DNA of 64,000 bases from Cellulomonas pakistanensis (GCF_016862755.1 NZ_BONO01000004.1:124001-188000), one strand, 5' to 3'; counted from the stretch's first letter, positions 52,051 to 61,212 are shown. Translations and numbers: made by a program. The notes: generated from the letters alone by a model not told the origin.

Positions 52051-52961
52051 GCTCCGGCGGCCGCGGTCGCAGCCGCCGCGGGGGCCACGAGGAGGAGCAC
52101 GTCAACCACGAGCGCTGGCTCGTGTCCTACTCCGACATGATCACCGTGCTCATGGCGCTGTTCATCGTGCTGTTCGCGATCAGCCAGGTCGACCAGGAGA
52201 AGTACATCGCCCTGCGGGCCTCGCTGGCCGCCGGGTTCGGCGACGGCGCGGTCAACCAGTCGGTGCTCGAGGGCACGGGCGGGGTGATGGACGGGATGGC
52301 GATCGCGGAGGACCAGGCCGACCTGGGCACCTCCGGGATCGTGGACGCCGACGCCGGGCTCGGCGAGCAGGCGTCGCAACCGTCCCCGGACGCCTCCGCC
52401 GACCCGACCCAGGTGGACGCGAGCGTGCTCGCGGCTGCGCGCGCCGAGGCGGCGCACCTCGAGGAGGTGCGGCAGCACATCCTGTCGGCGCTCACCGCGG
52501 AGGGCCTGCAGGAGCAGGTCCGGTTCCGGGTCGACGAGCGCGGGCTGGTGCTCGGGCTCGTCGCCGACGACGTCTTCTTCGCGCAGGGGTCCGCGACGCT
52601 GACCCCGACCGCGGGGCGGGTCCTCGACCTGGCGGCGCCCACCCTGGTGGGGCTCCAGGAGCAGATCTCCGTCGAGGGCCACGCGAACACCATCCCGATC
52701 TCGGGGCGGTACGCGACGAACTGGGAGCTCTCCGCCGACCGCGCCACGCAGGTGCTGCGGTACCTGGTGGAGCGCGACGGCATGCCGGGAGCCCGCATCC
52801 AGTCGGTGGGCTACGGCGACACCCGGCCCCTGGTCCAGGGGACGGGCGACGAGGCGATGACCGCCAACCGGCGGGTCGACATGGTCATCCTGAGCGCGGC
52901 ACCGGAGACGGTGCGCGCCCTGCTGCCCGCGGTGGCAGCCGGAAGCACGACGGGAGGGTAG
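52047..52961 (+). CDS. motB: Flagellar stator protein MotB
   Basis: 304 residues. One membrane helix (MITVLMALFIVLFAISQVD, about 31-49) is preceded by RWLVSYSD, whose Asp is the ion-carrying residue. The C-terminal OmpA-like domain anchors it to peptidoglycan (ISVEGHANTIPISG, NWELSADRATQVLRYLVERDG, RIQSVGYGDTRP). A Glu/Asp/Ser-rich linker (about 90-125) is longer than usual. Overlaps motA by 4 bp and precedes fliL by 5 bp. Confidence 0.95.
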   Translation: MSSGGRGRSRRGGHEEEHVNHERWLVSYSDMITVLMALFIVLFAISQVDQEKYIALRASLAAGFGDGAVNQSVLEGTGGVMDGMAIAEDQADLGTSGIVDADAGLGEQASQPSPDASADPTQVDASVLAAARAEAAHLEEVRQHILSALTAEGLQEQVRFRVDERGLVLGLVADDVFFAQGSATLTPTAGRVLDLAAPTLVGLQEQISVEGHANTIPISGRYATNWELSADRATQVLRYLVERDGMPGARIQSVGYGDTRPLVQGTGDEAMTANRRVDMVILSAAPETVRALLPAVAAGSTTGG

Positions 52962-52966
52962 GGGCG

Positions 52967-53491
52967 ATGCCCATCGAGCAGCGCGTGATCGGCGGCGGTC
53001 AGAAGATCGGCGGCGGCCAGAAGATCGGCGGCGGCAAGGAGGCTCCGGCCCCCGAGCCGGAGCCGGAGAAGAAGGCGGGCGGCAGGAAGAAGCTGCTCCT
53101 GATCATCGGGGCGGTGGTCCTGGTGGCCGCCGGCGCGGCGGCGTACCTGCTGCTGGGTCGCGGCGGCGGCGAGCCCGCGGCGGAGCCCGAGCCCGAGCCG
53201 GGCGCGGTCATCGCGGTCGAGCCGGTGAGCCTCAACCTGGCCGACGGGCACTACCTGCGGCTCGGGTTCGAGCTGCAGTTCACCGCCGCGGCCGCCGGGG
53301 GTGGTCACGGCGACCCGGAGACCGGCAAGGCCGTGGACGCGGCGATCGCCCTGTTCTCCGGGCGCAGCGTGTCCGAGGTGAGCGACCCCGCGAAGCGCGA
53401 GGAGCTCAAGGCGGAGTTCAAGCACCAGCTGGACGAGCTGTACCACGGGGAGGTCTACGACGTCTTCCTGACGAACTACGTCACCCAGTGA
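52967..53491 (+). CDS. fliL: Flagellar basal-body associated protein FliL
   Basis: 174 residues. The N-terminal cytoplasmic part has tandem GGGQKI repeats (residues 6-19). One membrane helix (LLLIIGAVVLVAAGAAAYLLL, about 43-63) and an extracytoplasmic FliL domain follow (VSLNLADGHYLRLGFELQF, GKAVDAAIALFSGRSVSEVS, YDVFLTNYV). It stabilises the stator at high load. It ends the flbD operon. Confidence 0.9.
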   Translation: MPIEQRVIGGGQKIGGGQKIGGGKEAPAPEPEPEKKAGGRKKLLLIIGAVVLVAAGAAAYLLLGRGGGEPAAEPEPEPGAVIAVEPVSLNLADGHYLRLGFELQFTAAAAGGGHGDPETGKAVDAAIALFSGRSVSEVSDPAKREELKAEFKHQLDELYHGEVYDVFLTNYVTQ

Positions 53492-53528
53492 CGGCGGCGC
53501 GCGGCGACGCGCGCCCCGTCCGGCCGGC

Positions 53529-53560
53529 CGGGTGACCGCTCTGACCAGGGCGGTCACCCG
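53529..53560. terminator. Hairpin after fliL
   Basis: CGGGTGACCGC (53529-53539) / GCGGTCACCCG (53550-53560), 11 bp perfect, 10-base loop. Likely ends the flbD operon before the fliM promoter. Confidence 0.6.
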
Positions 53561-53656
53561 ATCCGGTGAACCACGGCGCCACGGAGGGCGCCACATCGCT
53601 CCGCAGCACGCCGGCCCACGACGGGCCGAGGGCGGAGAAAGTCCGGGGACGACCCC

Positions 53657-53683
53657 TCACATCACCCGTTCGCGCGCCGATGA
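53657..53683 (+). promoter_or_regulatory. FliA-type promoter of the fliM operon
   Basis: TCAC (53657-53660), 15-base spacer, GCCGATGA (53676-53683). Transcription would begin near 53690, which selects GTG 53692 as a leaderless start over the in-frame ATG codons at 53566 and 53680. Confidence 0.75.
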
Positions 53684-53691
53684 GGGTGGGC

Positions 53692-54627
53692 GTGACGGTC
53701 CACACCACGGGTCAGGCCCCGGCGCGCTCCCGGCGGCGCACGCACGTGCCCGAGCCCTACGACTTCCGCCGCCCCATGACGATGGCGCGCGAGCACGCCC
53801 GCGTCCTCGAGATGGCGTTCGAGACGTTCGCCCGGCAGTGGGGCAACCAGCTGACGGCCCGCCTGCGCGCGATGGCCCAGGTGACGCTCGACGGCCTGAG
53901 CCTGCAGACGTACGACGAGTACGTGCGCGGCCTGCCCGGCACCACCGCGATGATGCTGTGCACCATCGAGCAGACCCGGCAGACCGCCGTCGTGCAGGTC
54001 CCGGTCAGCGCCACGATGGTCTGGATCGACTACATGCTCGGCGGCCCCGGCACGGGCGACACCCGCGAGGACCGCGAGCTGACCGAGATCGAGCTCACCC
54101 TGCTGCGCGGCGTCATGGGCGCCGCGCTGGGCGACCTCGGCTACGCGTTCTCGTCGCTGACGCCGCTCGACGTCACGCTGCGCTCCGTCCAGTACAACCC
54201 GCAGTTCGTGCAGGCCGTGCCGGCCTCCGACGCGGTGCTGGTCGCCACGTTCCTCATGCGGGTCGGCGAGCGCGAGGACGTCGCCACCGTCATGTTCCCC
54301 GCCGAGCTGCTGCTGGCCGCCGTCCGGCAGGCCGACGGCGCGGGCGGCCGGTCCTCCGAGGACCAGCGGGCCCACGAGCTCGCCGTCCTCGACCTGGAGG
54401 CCGCCGTCGAGGACGTCCCCGTCGAGGTCGCCGTCCGGTTCGCGCCGGTCGTCGTCCGCCCCCGCGACGTCGTCGGCCTGGCCGTCGGCGACGTCGTCCC
54501 CCTGTCCCACCCGTCGTCCCAGCCGCTCGACGTGGTGGTGGACGGCGTCGTGCTCGCGCGAGCCGCCGCGGGGAACAACGGTTCCCGCCTCGCCTGCATG
54601 GTCGTCACCGTCGAGGAGAAGCACTGA
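53692..54627 (+). CDS. fliM: Flagellar motor switch protein FliM
   Basis: 311 residues from GTG 53692. The middle domain (RVLEMAFETFARQWGNQLTA, then YDEYVRGLPGTTAMMLCTIE) and ADREDRELTEIELTLLRGVM-like stretch (TREDRELTEIELTLLRGVMG, about 125-145) match FliM. The C-terminal SpoA-type domain is present (DVVGLAVGDVVPLSHPSSQP). The N-terminal CheY-binding helix is not recognisable; VPEPYDFRRP near residue 22 is the conserved linker. It sets the rotation direction when CheY binds. 1-bp overlap with fliN. Confidence 0.92.
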   Translation: MTVHTTGQAPARSRRRTHVPEPYDFRRPMTMAREHARVLEMAFETFARQWGNQLTARLRAMAQVTLDGLSLQTYDEYVRGLPGTTAMMLCTIEQTRQTAVVQVPVSATMVWIDYMLGGPGTGDTREDRELTEIELTLLRGVMGAALGDLGYAFSSLTPLDVTLRSVQYNPQFVQAVPASDAVLVATFLMRVGEREDVATVMFPAELLLAAVRQADGAGGRSSEDQRAHELAVLDLEAAVEDVPVEVAVRFAPVVVRPRDVVGLAVGDVVPLSHPSSQPLDVVVDGVVLARAAAGNNGSRLACMVVTVEEKH

Positions 54628-55331
54628 TGAACACCCCCGAGACCACGGACGCCGCGGTCGCCCTCGCCGCCGCCGCAGCCGCCGCGCGCCTGCTGCCGGC
54701 CGCCGCGCCGCTCGTGCCCGCCCCGGCACCCGCCGGTGCCCGCCCGGACGCCGACGCCCTCGCGGTCGTCGCGTCGTTCGTCGGCCCGAACAGCGCCGAC
54801 GTGGTGCTGGTCGCCGACGAGGCCGTGCGCGAGGCGCTCGCCGCGGGCGCTCCCGACGGCAGCCCGCTCGACCTGGCCGCCGCCCTGCGCCCGGCCCTCG
54901 AGGCCGCGGTCGCCGAGCTCGGCGCCGGCGTGCTCGAGGCCGCCCGCACGGAGACGGTCGCCACCGCGCTGCCGGCCGACGCGCAGCTCGTCGCGCTCGC
55001 CACCGACGCCGGCGTCCAGGCCTGGTTCGGCCTGCGCCTGCGCACCGAGCCCTCCGCGAAGGCCCCGGGCGTCCCGACCCAGCGCGCCAGCCTCAACGTG
55101 CTCTACGACGTCGAGATGACGCTGACCGCCGAGCTCGGCCGCACCAAGCTGCCGGTCCGCCAGGTCCTCGAGCTGACCCCGGGCGCCGTCCTGGAGCTCG
55201 ACCGCGCCGCCGGCAGCCCCGCCGACGTCATGGTCAACGGCCGGCTCATCGCCCGCGGCGAGGTCGTCGTGATCGACGAGGAGTTCGGCATCCGCATCAC
55301 CGAGATCGCGCGTGAGGACGGCACCGTCTGA
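54627..55331 (+). CDS. fliN: Flagellar motor switch protein FliN with long N-terminal region
   Basis: 234 residues. The C-terminal SpoA domain (YDVEMTLTAELGRTKLPVRQ, VLELTPGAVLELDRAAGSPA, DVMVNGRLIARGEVVVIDEE) is FliN. The first 150 residues are Ala-rich and contain a domain (FVGPNSADVVLVADEAVREAL, quoted in part) not seen in short FliN proteins and without a CheC phosphatase motif. It is therefore intermediate in architecture between FliN and FliY. Confidence 0.9.
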   Translation: MNTPETTDAAVALAAAAAAARLLPAAAPLVPAPAPAGARPDADALAVVASFVGPNSADVVLVADEAVREALAAGAPDGSPLDLAAALRPALEAAVAELGAGVLEAARTETVATALPADAQLVALATDAGVQAWFGLRLRTEPSAKAPGVPTQRASLNVLYDVEMTLTAELGRTKLPVRQVLELTPGAVLELDRAAGSPADVMVNGRLIARGEVVVIDEEFGIRITEIAREDGTV

Positions 55332-55933
55332 TGGACTCCGCCGTCCTGGGTCTGCGCGTCCTCCTGGCGCTCGCGTGCGTGATCGGCCTGATCTGGGTCC
55401 TCGCGCGCCGCGCCGGGTGGGGCAAGGGCCGCCGCCGGCCCGCGGGCCCGGCCGTCGAGGTGGTCGGGCGCCAGGCGCTCGGCCGCCACGCCGGCGTCGC
55501 CGTGGTGGCGGTCGGCGACCGCCGGCTGCTGCTCGGCTACGGGGAGCAGAACGTCACCATGCTGACCGAGCTCGACGCCGCGCCCGCGGCGGACGACGCC
55601 GAGGGCGACGAGACCGACGTCCCGGCCGTGCCCATGACGCTCGGCGCGCTGGCCGCCGCCGTGCTGCCGACGCCGCGCCGCACGCGCGCCGTGGCGACGG
55701 AGCCGGCCGTCGTGGCCGTCACCGCGCCCGGGTTCGAGGCGGCGCTGGCCGCGGCGTCGGCCGACGCCGCGTCCGCCGCGCCCGCGCCCGCCGCGCCGGC
55801 CGGCCTCGCCGGGCCGGAGGTCGCCCAGGTCGACGCCGGCGCGCGGGTCACCGCGCTGCACGGCTCCGTCCTGGCGCCGTCCACCTGGAAGCAGGCCGTC
55901 GCGGCCCTCCGCGAGCGGACGGTGCGCCGGTGA
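55331..55933 (+). CDS. fliO: Flagellar export protein FliO
   Basis: 200 residues. One membrane helix near the N-terminus (VLGLRVLLALACVIGLIWVL, about 5-24) is followed by the FliO beta-core (AVEVVGRQALGRHAGVAVVA, VGDRRLLLGYGEQNVTMLTE). The C-terminal 90 residues are Ala/Pro-rich. FliO helps FliP form the export gate. Adjacent genes share overlaps of 1-4 bp. Confidence 0.88.
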   Translation: MDSAVLGLRVLLALACVIGLIWVLARRAGWGKGRRRPAGPAVEVVGRQALGRHAGVAVVAVGDRRLLLGYGEQNVTMLTELDAAPAADDAEGDETDVPAVPMTLGALAAAVLPTPRRTRAVATEPAVVAVTAPGFEAALAAASADAASAAPAPAAPAGLAGPEVAQVDAGARVTALHGSVLAPSTWKQAVAALRERTVRR

Positions 55934-56886
55934 CCGCCGCCCTGGCCGCGCGCCCGGCGACCCGCTCCACGGCCGGCGCCGCGACGGAGCCCGCCGAGAC
56001 CGCCGAGGTCGCGCTGGTCCTGTCGCCCGCCACGCGCGCCGCGATCGCCTCGGCCGAGGCGGCGGAGGACCGCCGCTCCTGGCCGCTGTTCGTGCTCGCC
56101 GTGCTCGCGGTCGCCACCGTGCTGCTGCTGCTCGGCTCGGGCGTCGCGCACGCGGCGCCCGTCCCGCCCGCCGGCCCCGAGGCGCCCGCCGGCCCGACGG
56201 ACCCCGCGGGCGGCGAGGTGTCCGTCGCCATCAACGGCGTCAACGGCACGCCCAGCAGCTCGCTCGTCGTGCTCGTCGGCATCACGCTGCTGTCGGTCGC
56301 GCCGTCGCTGCTGCTGATGATGACCGGCTTCACCAAGATCTTCGTGGTGCTGTCCCTCACCCGGAACGCGCTCGGCCTGACGACCGTGCCGCCGAACCAG
56401 GTGATCGCGGGCCTCGCCCTGTTCCTCAGCCTGTTCGTCATGGCCCCGGTGCTGTCCGACGTCAACACGGTCGCGGTGCAGCCCTACCTCGACGGCGGCA
56501 TGGACTTCCAGACCGCCCTCGACGCCGGCTCCGCCCCGCTGCGCGAGTACATGCTCGGGCACACCCGCGAGTCCGACCTGGCGCTCATCACCCGGGCGGC
56601 GGACCAGCCGAACCCGGAGGACCCGGCGTCGGTCCCGATGCTCACGCTCATCCCCGCGTTCATGCTCTCGGAGCTGCGGTCGGCGTTCATCATCGGGTTC
56701 GTCATCTTCATCCCGTTCCTCGTCATCGACCTGGTCGTGTCCTCGGTCCTGATGAGCATGGGCATGATGATGCTCCCGCCGGTCATGGTCTCCCTGCCGT
56801 TCAAGCTGCTGCTGTTCGTGCTGGTCGACGGCTGGGGCCTCATCGTCACCGCGCTGGTCGGCGCCGCGTCGGGGGGTGGCGGCTGA
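55930..56886 (+). CDS. fliP: Flagellar export gate protein FliP
   Basis: 318 residues from GTG 55930. After a 60-residue N-terminal extension and a signal-like helix (LFVLAVLAVATVLLLLGSGV), the core has four membrane helices. MMTGFTKIFVVLSLTRNALG, LGLTTVPPNQVIAGLALFLS and PMLTLIPAFMLSELRSAFII are family motifs. The extension before the helix is unusual. FliP forms the export pore with FliQ and FliR. Confidence 0.94.
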   Translation: MTAALAARPATRSTAGAATEPAETAEVALVLSPATRAAIASAEAAEDRRSWPLFVLAVLAVATVLLLLGSGVAHAAPVPPAGPEAPAGPTDPAGGEVSVAINGVNGTPSSSLVVLVGITLLSVAPSLLLMMTGFTKIFVVLSLTRNALGLTTVPPNQVIAGLALFLSLFVMAPVLSDVNTVAVQPYLDGGMDFQTALDAGSAPLREYMLGHTRESDLALITRAADQPNPEDPASVPMLTLIPAFMLSELRSAFIIGFVIFIPFLVIDLVVSSVLMSMGMMMLPPVMVSLPFKLLLFVLVDGWGLIVTALVGAASGGGG

Positions 56887-57158
56887 TGGACACCTCCGCC
56901 GTCCTCGACATCGGGCTGGACGCCCTGATCGTCGCCGCGAAGCTGTCGGCGCCGGTGCTCGTCACCGCGCTGGTCGTCGGGTTCTCGGTGTCGCTCGTGC
57001 AGTCGGTCACCCAGATCCAGGAGGTGACGCTGTCCTTCGTGCCGAAGGCCATCGCCGCCGCCGTGGCGCTGCTGGTCTGCGGCCACTGGATGATCTCCGA
57101 GCTCGTGACCTTCACCCACCAGCTGTTCGAGCGCATCCCCGCGCTGCTCGGGGGCTGA
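56886..57158 (+). CDS. fliQ: Flagellar export gate protein FliQ
   Basis: 90 residues, two membrane helices (LSAPVLVTALVVGFSVSLVQ and AIAAAVALLVCGHWMISELV) with the conserved SVTQIQEVTLSFVPK loop (about 45-58). Normal size. One-base overlap with fliP. Confidence 0.95.
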   Translation: MDTSAVLDIGLDALIVAAKLSAPVLVTALVVGFSVSLVQSVTQIQEVTLSFVPKAIAAAVALLVCGHWMISELVTFTHQLFERIPALLGG

Positions 57159-57162
57159 CGAC

Positions 57163-57918
57163 GTGGACCTGACCCTCTCCCTCGCCTCGGTGCAGACCCT
57201 GATGCTCGCGGGCGTCCGGTTCGGCGCGTTCCTGGTGGTCGCGCCGCCGTTCGCGCACCGCGGCATCCCGGGCGCCGTGAAGGCGATGCTGTCGATCGGG
57301 CTGGCGCTCGCCGTGCTGCCCCGGCTCGACCCCGTCGCCACCGCGTCCACGGGGGAGTTCGTCGGGGACCTCGTGCTGGAGGCGCTCGTCGGCGCGGCAC
57401 TGGGCTTCCTGGTGTCGCTGGTGTTCGCCGCGGTGCAGTCCGCGGGCAACCTGATCGACCTGTTCGGCGGGTTCCAGCTCGCGCAGGCGTTCGACCCGCA
57501 GAACATGACGTCGGGGGCGCAGTTCTCCCGGCTGTACAACATGACCTGCCTGGTCCTGCTGTTCGTGTCGGGCGCCTACCAGCTGCTGCTCGGCGGGCTC
57601 GCCCGGTCGTTCGACGCGGTGCCGCCCGGCACCGGCCTGGACCTCGCGGCGATGGCGCAGGCGGCCACGACCGGCCTGACCGAGATGTTCCTCGCGGCGC
57701 TGCAGATCGGCGGCCCGCTGCTGGTCGTGCTGTTCCTCACCGACGTGGGCCTCGGCCTGCTGACCCGGGTGTCGCCCGCGCTGAACGCGTTCGCGATGGG
57801 CTTCCCGCTCAAGATCTTGATGACCGTGACGTTCGCCGGCTTCGCGTACCTCGCGCTGCCGGGCGTCGTCGACGACCTGGCGCGCCGGGCCGTCGAGGCC
57901 GTCCTCGGGGTCGCCTGA
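57163..57918 (+). CDS. fliR: Flagellar export gate protein FliR
   Basis: 251 residues from GTG 57163. About six membrane helices. FGAFLVVAPPFAHRGIPGAV, KAMLSIGLALAVLPRL and AGNLIDLFGGFQLAQAFDPQ (the GxxIDxxxGF motif) are diagnostic. Adjoins flhB with a one-base overlap. Confidence 0.95.
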   Translation: MDLTLSLASVQTLMLAGVRFGAFLVVAPPFAHRGIPGAVKAMLSIGLALAVLPRLDPVATASTGEFVGDLVLEALVGAALGFLVSLVFAAVQSAGNLIDLFGGFQLAQAFDPQNMTSGAQFSRLYNMTCLVLLFVSGAYQLLLGGLARSFDAVPPGTGLDLAAMAQAATTGLTEMFLAALQIGGPLLVVLFLTDVGLGLLTRVSPALNAFAMGFPLKILMTVTFAGFAYLALPGVVDDLARRAVEAVLGVA

Positions 57919-59075
57919 TGGCCGGGGGAGGGGACGCCGGGGAGAAGACCGAGAAGGCCACACCCCAGCGGATGAAGCAGGTCCACAAGGACGGGAAGCT
58001 CTCCCGGTCCCAGGACCTGTCCGCGTGGGTCGGCCTGGCCGCCGCGGCCGTCATGCTGCCGACGACCGCGAGCCGCGCCTCGGACGCCGCGCGCGACCAG
58101 CTCGCGGCCGTGCGGGAGGCCATCGCGGCGCCCGACGCCGGCACGGTCACCGACCTGCTGGGCGACGGGCTGTGGTCGGTGGTCGGCACGCTCGGCCCGA
58201 TGCTCGCCGTCGTCGCGTTCGTCATCGTCGCGGTGGCCGTCGCCCAGGGCGGCGTGCACATGAAGAAGTTCAAGCCGAACGTGCAGCAGTTCAACCCGGT
58301 CTCCGGGATCAAGCGGCTGTTCGGCGCGCAGGCCTGGTGGGAGGGCGCGAAGACGCTGCTCAAGACCGCCGTCGTCGGCCTCGTCCTCTACCTCGCCGTG
58401 CAGGCGCTCGTGCCGCAGCTCATGGGCACCGGCCGCATCCCGCTCGAGCACATGCTGGCCGTCGCCGGCGCGGGCGTGCGGCAGCTGATCGTCTGGGGCA
58501 TCGGGGCCGGCGTCCTCCTCGCCCTGATCGACCTGCTCGTCGTCATGCGGCGCAACCGCAAGCAGACGCGCATGTCGAAGCAGGAGATCAAGGAGGAGAA
58601 CAAGCGCACGGAGGGCGACCCGCTGGTCAAGGGCCAGATCCGGTCCAAGCAGATGGCGATGAGCCGCAACCGGATGATGGCCGCCGTCGCGGACGCCGAC
58701 GTCGTGATCGTCAACCCGACGCACGTCGCCGTCGCCCTGAGGTACGTGGCCGGCTCCGGCGCCCCCCGCCTGGTCGCCAAGGGCGCCGGTGCGGTCGCCG
58801 CCAAGATCCGCGAGCAGGCCACCGAGCACCGCGTCCCGATGGTCGAGGACGTCCCCCTGGCCCGCGCGCTGCACGCCGCGTGCGCCGTCGACCAGGAGAT
58901 CCCCGCCTACCTGTTCACCGCCGTCGCCCGGGTGCTGGCCTTCGTCATGCAGCTCAAGCGGCGCGGCGCGGCGATGGGGAAGCACACCATGCCCGGCGGC
59001 TCCGTCGCCCCCGACGACGTCCCGACCACCGCCGCCGCCGCCCGCCGGCGGGCTCGCGAGGAGAAGGTCGCATGA
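57918..59075 (+). CDS. flhB: Flagellar export switch protein FlhB
   Basis: 385 residues. EKTEKATPQRMKQVHKDGK at the N-terminus, four membrane helices, and a cytoplasmic domain with the self-cleavage motif NPTH (about residues 266-269, followed by VAVALRY). Cleavage there switches export from hook to filament substrates, together with FliK. The C-terminal tail beyond about residue 350 is basic and unusual in length. The stop overlaps a micro-ORF by 4 bp. Confidence 0.96.
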   Translation: MAGGGDAGEKTEKATPQRMKQVHKDGKLSRSQDLSAWVGLAAAAVMLPTTASRASDAARDQLAAVREAIAAPDAGTVTDLLGDGLWSVVGTLGPMLAVVAFVIVAVAVAQGGVHMKKFKPNVQQFNPVSGIKRLFGAQAWWEGAKTLLKTAVVGLVLYLAVQALVPQLMGTGRIPLEHMLAVAGAGVRQLIVWGIGAGVLLALIDLLVVMRRNRKQTRMSKQEIKEENKRTEGDPLVKGQIRSKQMAMSRNRMMAAVADADVVIVNPTHVAVALRYVAGSGAPRLVAKGAGAVAAKIREQATEHRVPMVEDVPLARALHAACAVDQEIPAYLFTAVARVLAFVMQLKRRGAAMGKHTMPGGSVAPDDVPTTAAAARRRAREEKVA

Positions 59076-59152
59076 CCGCCACATCCCTGCCGATGACGAG
59101 GACGGCGCCGCGCACGCCCGCCCGCCCCACGACTCCCGAGGACCTGCGATGA
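59072..59152 (+). CDS. Micro-ORF of 26 codons bridging flhB and flhA
   Basis: ATG 59072 overlaps the flhB stop (ATGA) and TGA 59150-59152 overlaps the flhA ATG (ATGA). The peptide starts MTATSLPMTRTAPRTPA and is Thr/Pro/Arg-rich. Overlaps at both ends would pass ribosomes from flhB to flhA. It could be a real peptide or only a coupling device. No homology can be claimed. Confidence 0.5.
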   Translation: MTATSLPMTRTAPRTPARPTTPEDLR

Positions 59153-61212
59153 AGAACCGGTCGATCGCCCAGCTCGCCGTCCCGGTGGGCGTGGTGGGCA
59201 TCGTGCTGCTGCTGGTGGTGCCGCTGCCCGCGGCGCTGCTCGACGTGCTGATCGCGGTGAACATCACCGCCTCGCTCGTCATCCTGCTCACCAGCATGTA
59301 CGTCCAGAAGCCGCTGGACTTCAGCGTGTTCCCGTCGCTGATCCTCGTGTTCACGCTGTTCCGGCTCGGCCTGAACGTCGCGTCGACCCGGCTGGTGCTG
59401 CGGGACGGCTACGCGGGGGCCGTGATCGACGCGTTCGGGCACTTCGTGGTCGGCGGCTCGCTGGTCATCGGCCTGGTGATCTTCCTGATCCTGGTGGTCA
59501 TCCAGTTCGTGGTGATCACCAACGGCGCGGGCCGCGTGGCCGAGGTCGGCGCGCGGTTCACGCTCGACGCGATGCCCGGCAAGCAGATGGCGATCGACGC
59601 CGACCTCAACTCCGGCCTGATCGACGAGGACACCGCCCGCAGGCGGCGCGCCGAGGTCACCGCCGAGGCCGACTTCTACGGCGCGATGGACGGTGGCTCG
59701 AAGTTCGTGAAGGGCGACGCGATCGCCGGCATCGTCATCACGCTGATCAACCTCATCGGCGGGTTCGTCATCGGCATGGCCCAGATGGGCCTGTCGCTGA
59801 CCGAGTCGCTGGAGAAGTTCAGCCTCCTCACCATCGGCGACGGCCTGGTCACCCAGATCCCCGCGCTGCTGCTCTCGGTGTCCACCGGCATCGTCGTCAC
59901 CCGGGCCACGGCCGAGGGCGACATGGGCACCGCGGCCTCCAAGCAGCTGTCGCAGTCCCGGACCGCGCTGCTCATCGCCGGCTGCGGGGCGCTCGCGCTG
60001 GCCCTGCTCCCCGGCATGCCGAAGCTGCCGTTCGTGCTGGTCGGCGCCGCGCTGCTGATCGTCGCGCAGCGGGTCAAGGCCGCCACCGCGAAGGAGGCCG
60101 CCGCGGCCGAGCTCGCCGCCGCCTCGACGGCCACCGCCGCGCCCACCAGCAACGACACCCCCGAGGCGCTCATCGAGCAGATGCGCGTGCACACCCTCGA
60201 GATCCTGCTGGCGCCGGACCTGGTCGACATGGTCGGCAACGGCCCGGACCAGGACCTGCTGCACCGCGTCCGCGGCCTGCGCCGCAAGATCGCGATGGAG
60301 CTCGGCATCGTCGTCCCGCCGGTGCGCACCCGCGACTCCGTCGACCTGCCCCGCTCCACCTACGTCGTGCGGATCGCCGGCGTCGAGGTCGGCCGCGGCG
60401 AGGTCCCGCCCGGGCGCATCCTCGCGCTCGGCGACGACCTCGCGGCGCTGCCCGGCCAGTCCGTCGTCGAGCCGGTGTTCGGCCTGCCGGGCAAGTGGGT
60501 CGCCGCCGAGCTGCGGCACGCCGCCGAGATGGCCGGCGCCACCGTCGTCGACCGGGTGTCCGTGCTCATCACGCACCTGGGCTCGATCATCACGAAGAAC
60601 GCGCCGCGGCTGCTCGGCCGCGAGGACGTCCGGGTGCTCACCGAGGGCGTCAAGCAGGTCAACCCGTCCGTGGTCGAGGAGCTCGTGCCCGGGCTGCTGT
60701 CGTACGGCGAGGTGCAGCGGGTGCTCCAGGGCCTGCTCGCCGAGGAGGTGCCGATCCGCGACCTCTCGCGCATCTACGAGGCGCTCACGCTGCGCGCCAA
60801 GGTCAGCACCGACCCCGAGGGCCTGGTCGAGGCCGCGCGCGGCGCGCTCGGGCCGGCGCTGTCGCAGCAGTACGTCGCCGACGGCGTGCTCCGGGTGCTC
60901 ACGCTGGACCCGGTGTTCGAGCAGTCGCTCGTCGAGGCGCTGCGCCCGTCCGAGCAGGGCACCCAGATCGTCACCGACCCGACGCGCCTCGAGGCCATGC
61001 TGGAGCGGCTGCGCGTCGCCGTGGCCGACGCCGAGGCCACCGGCCGGTCGGTGGTGCTGGTGTGCGCCCCGGCGCTGCGGCCCGCGCTGCGCAAGGTCGT
61101 CATCCTCGCGCTCGACCGGCTGCCGGTGCTGTCCTACGGCGAGGTCACCGGCGGCGGGGTCCGCATCGAGACCGTCGGGGTGGTGAGCGGTGCCCACGCG
61201 ATTGCTGCTTGA
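59149..61212 (+). CDS. flhA: Flagellar export platform protein FlhA
   Basis: 687 residues. The N-terminal half has about seven or eight membrane helices and the FHIPEP signature region (SLILVFTLFRLGLNVASTRL, DFSVFPSLIL). The C-terminal cytoplasmic domain (from about residue 340) has ITKNAPRLLGREDVRVLTEG and VNPSVVEELVPGLLSYGEVQ, the substrate-chaperone docking region. The start is preceded by the micro-ORF. Its end overlaps the next gene by 23 bp. Confidence 0.96.
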   Translation: MKNRSIAQLAVPVGVVGIVLLLVVPLPAALLDVLIAVNITASLVILLTSMYVQKPLDFSVFPSLILVFTLFRLGLNVASTRLVLRDGYAGAVIDAFGHFVVGGSLVIGLVIFLILVVIQFVVITNGAGRVAEVGARFTLDAMPGKQMAIDADLNSGLIDEDTARRRRAEVTAEADFYGAMDGGSKFVKGDAIAGIVITLINLIGGFVIGMAQMGLSLTESLEKFSLLTIGDGLVTQIPALLLSVSTGIVVTRATAEGDMGTAASKQLSQSRTALLIAGCGALALALLPGMPKLPFVLVGAALLIVAQRVKAATAKEAAAAELAAASTATAAPTSNDTPEALIEQMRVHTLEILLAPDLVDMVGNGPDQDLLHRVRGLRRKIAMELGIVVPPVRTRDSVDLPRSTYVVRIAGVEVGRGEVPPGRILALGDDLAALPGQSVVEPVFGLPGKWVAAELRHAAEMAGATVVDRVSVLITHLGSIITKNAPRLLGREDVRVLTEGVKQVNPSVVEELVPGLLSYGEVQRVLQGLLAEEVPIRDLSRIYEALTLRAKVSTDPEGLVEAARGALGPALSQQYVADGVLRVLTLDPVFEQSLVEALRPSEQGTQIVTDPTRLEAMLERLRVAVADAEATGRSVVLVCAPALRPALRKVVILALDRLPVLSYGEVTGGGVRIETVGVVSGAHAIAA

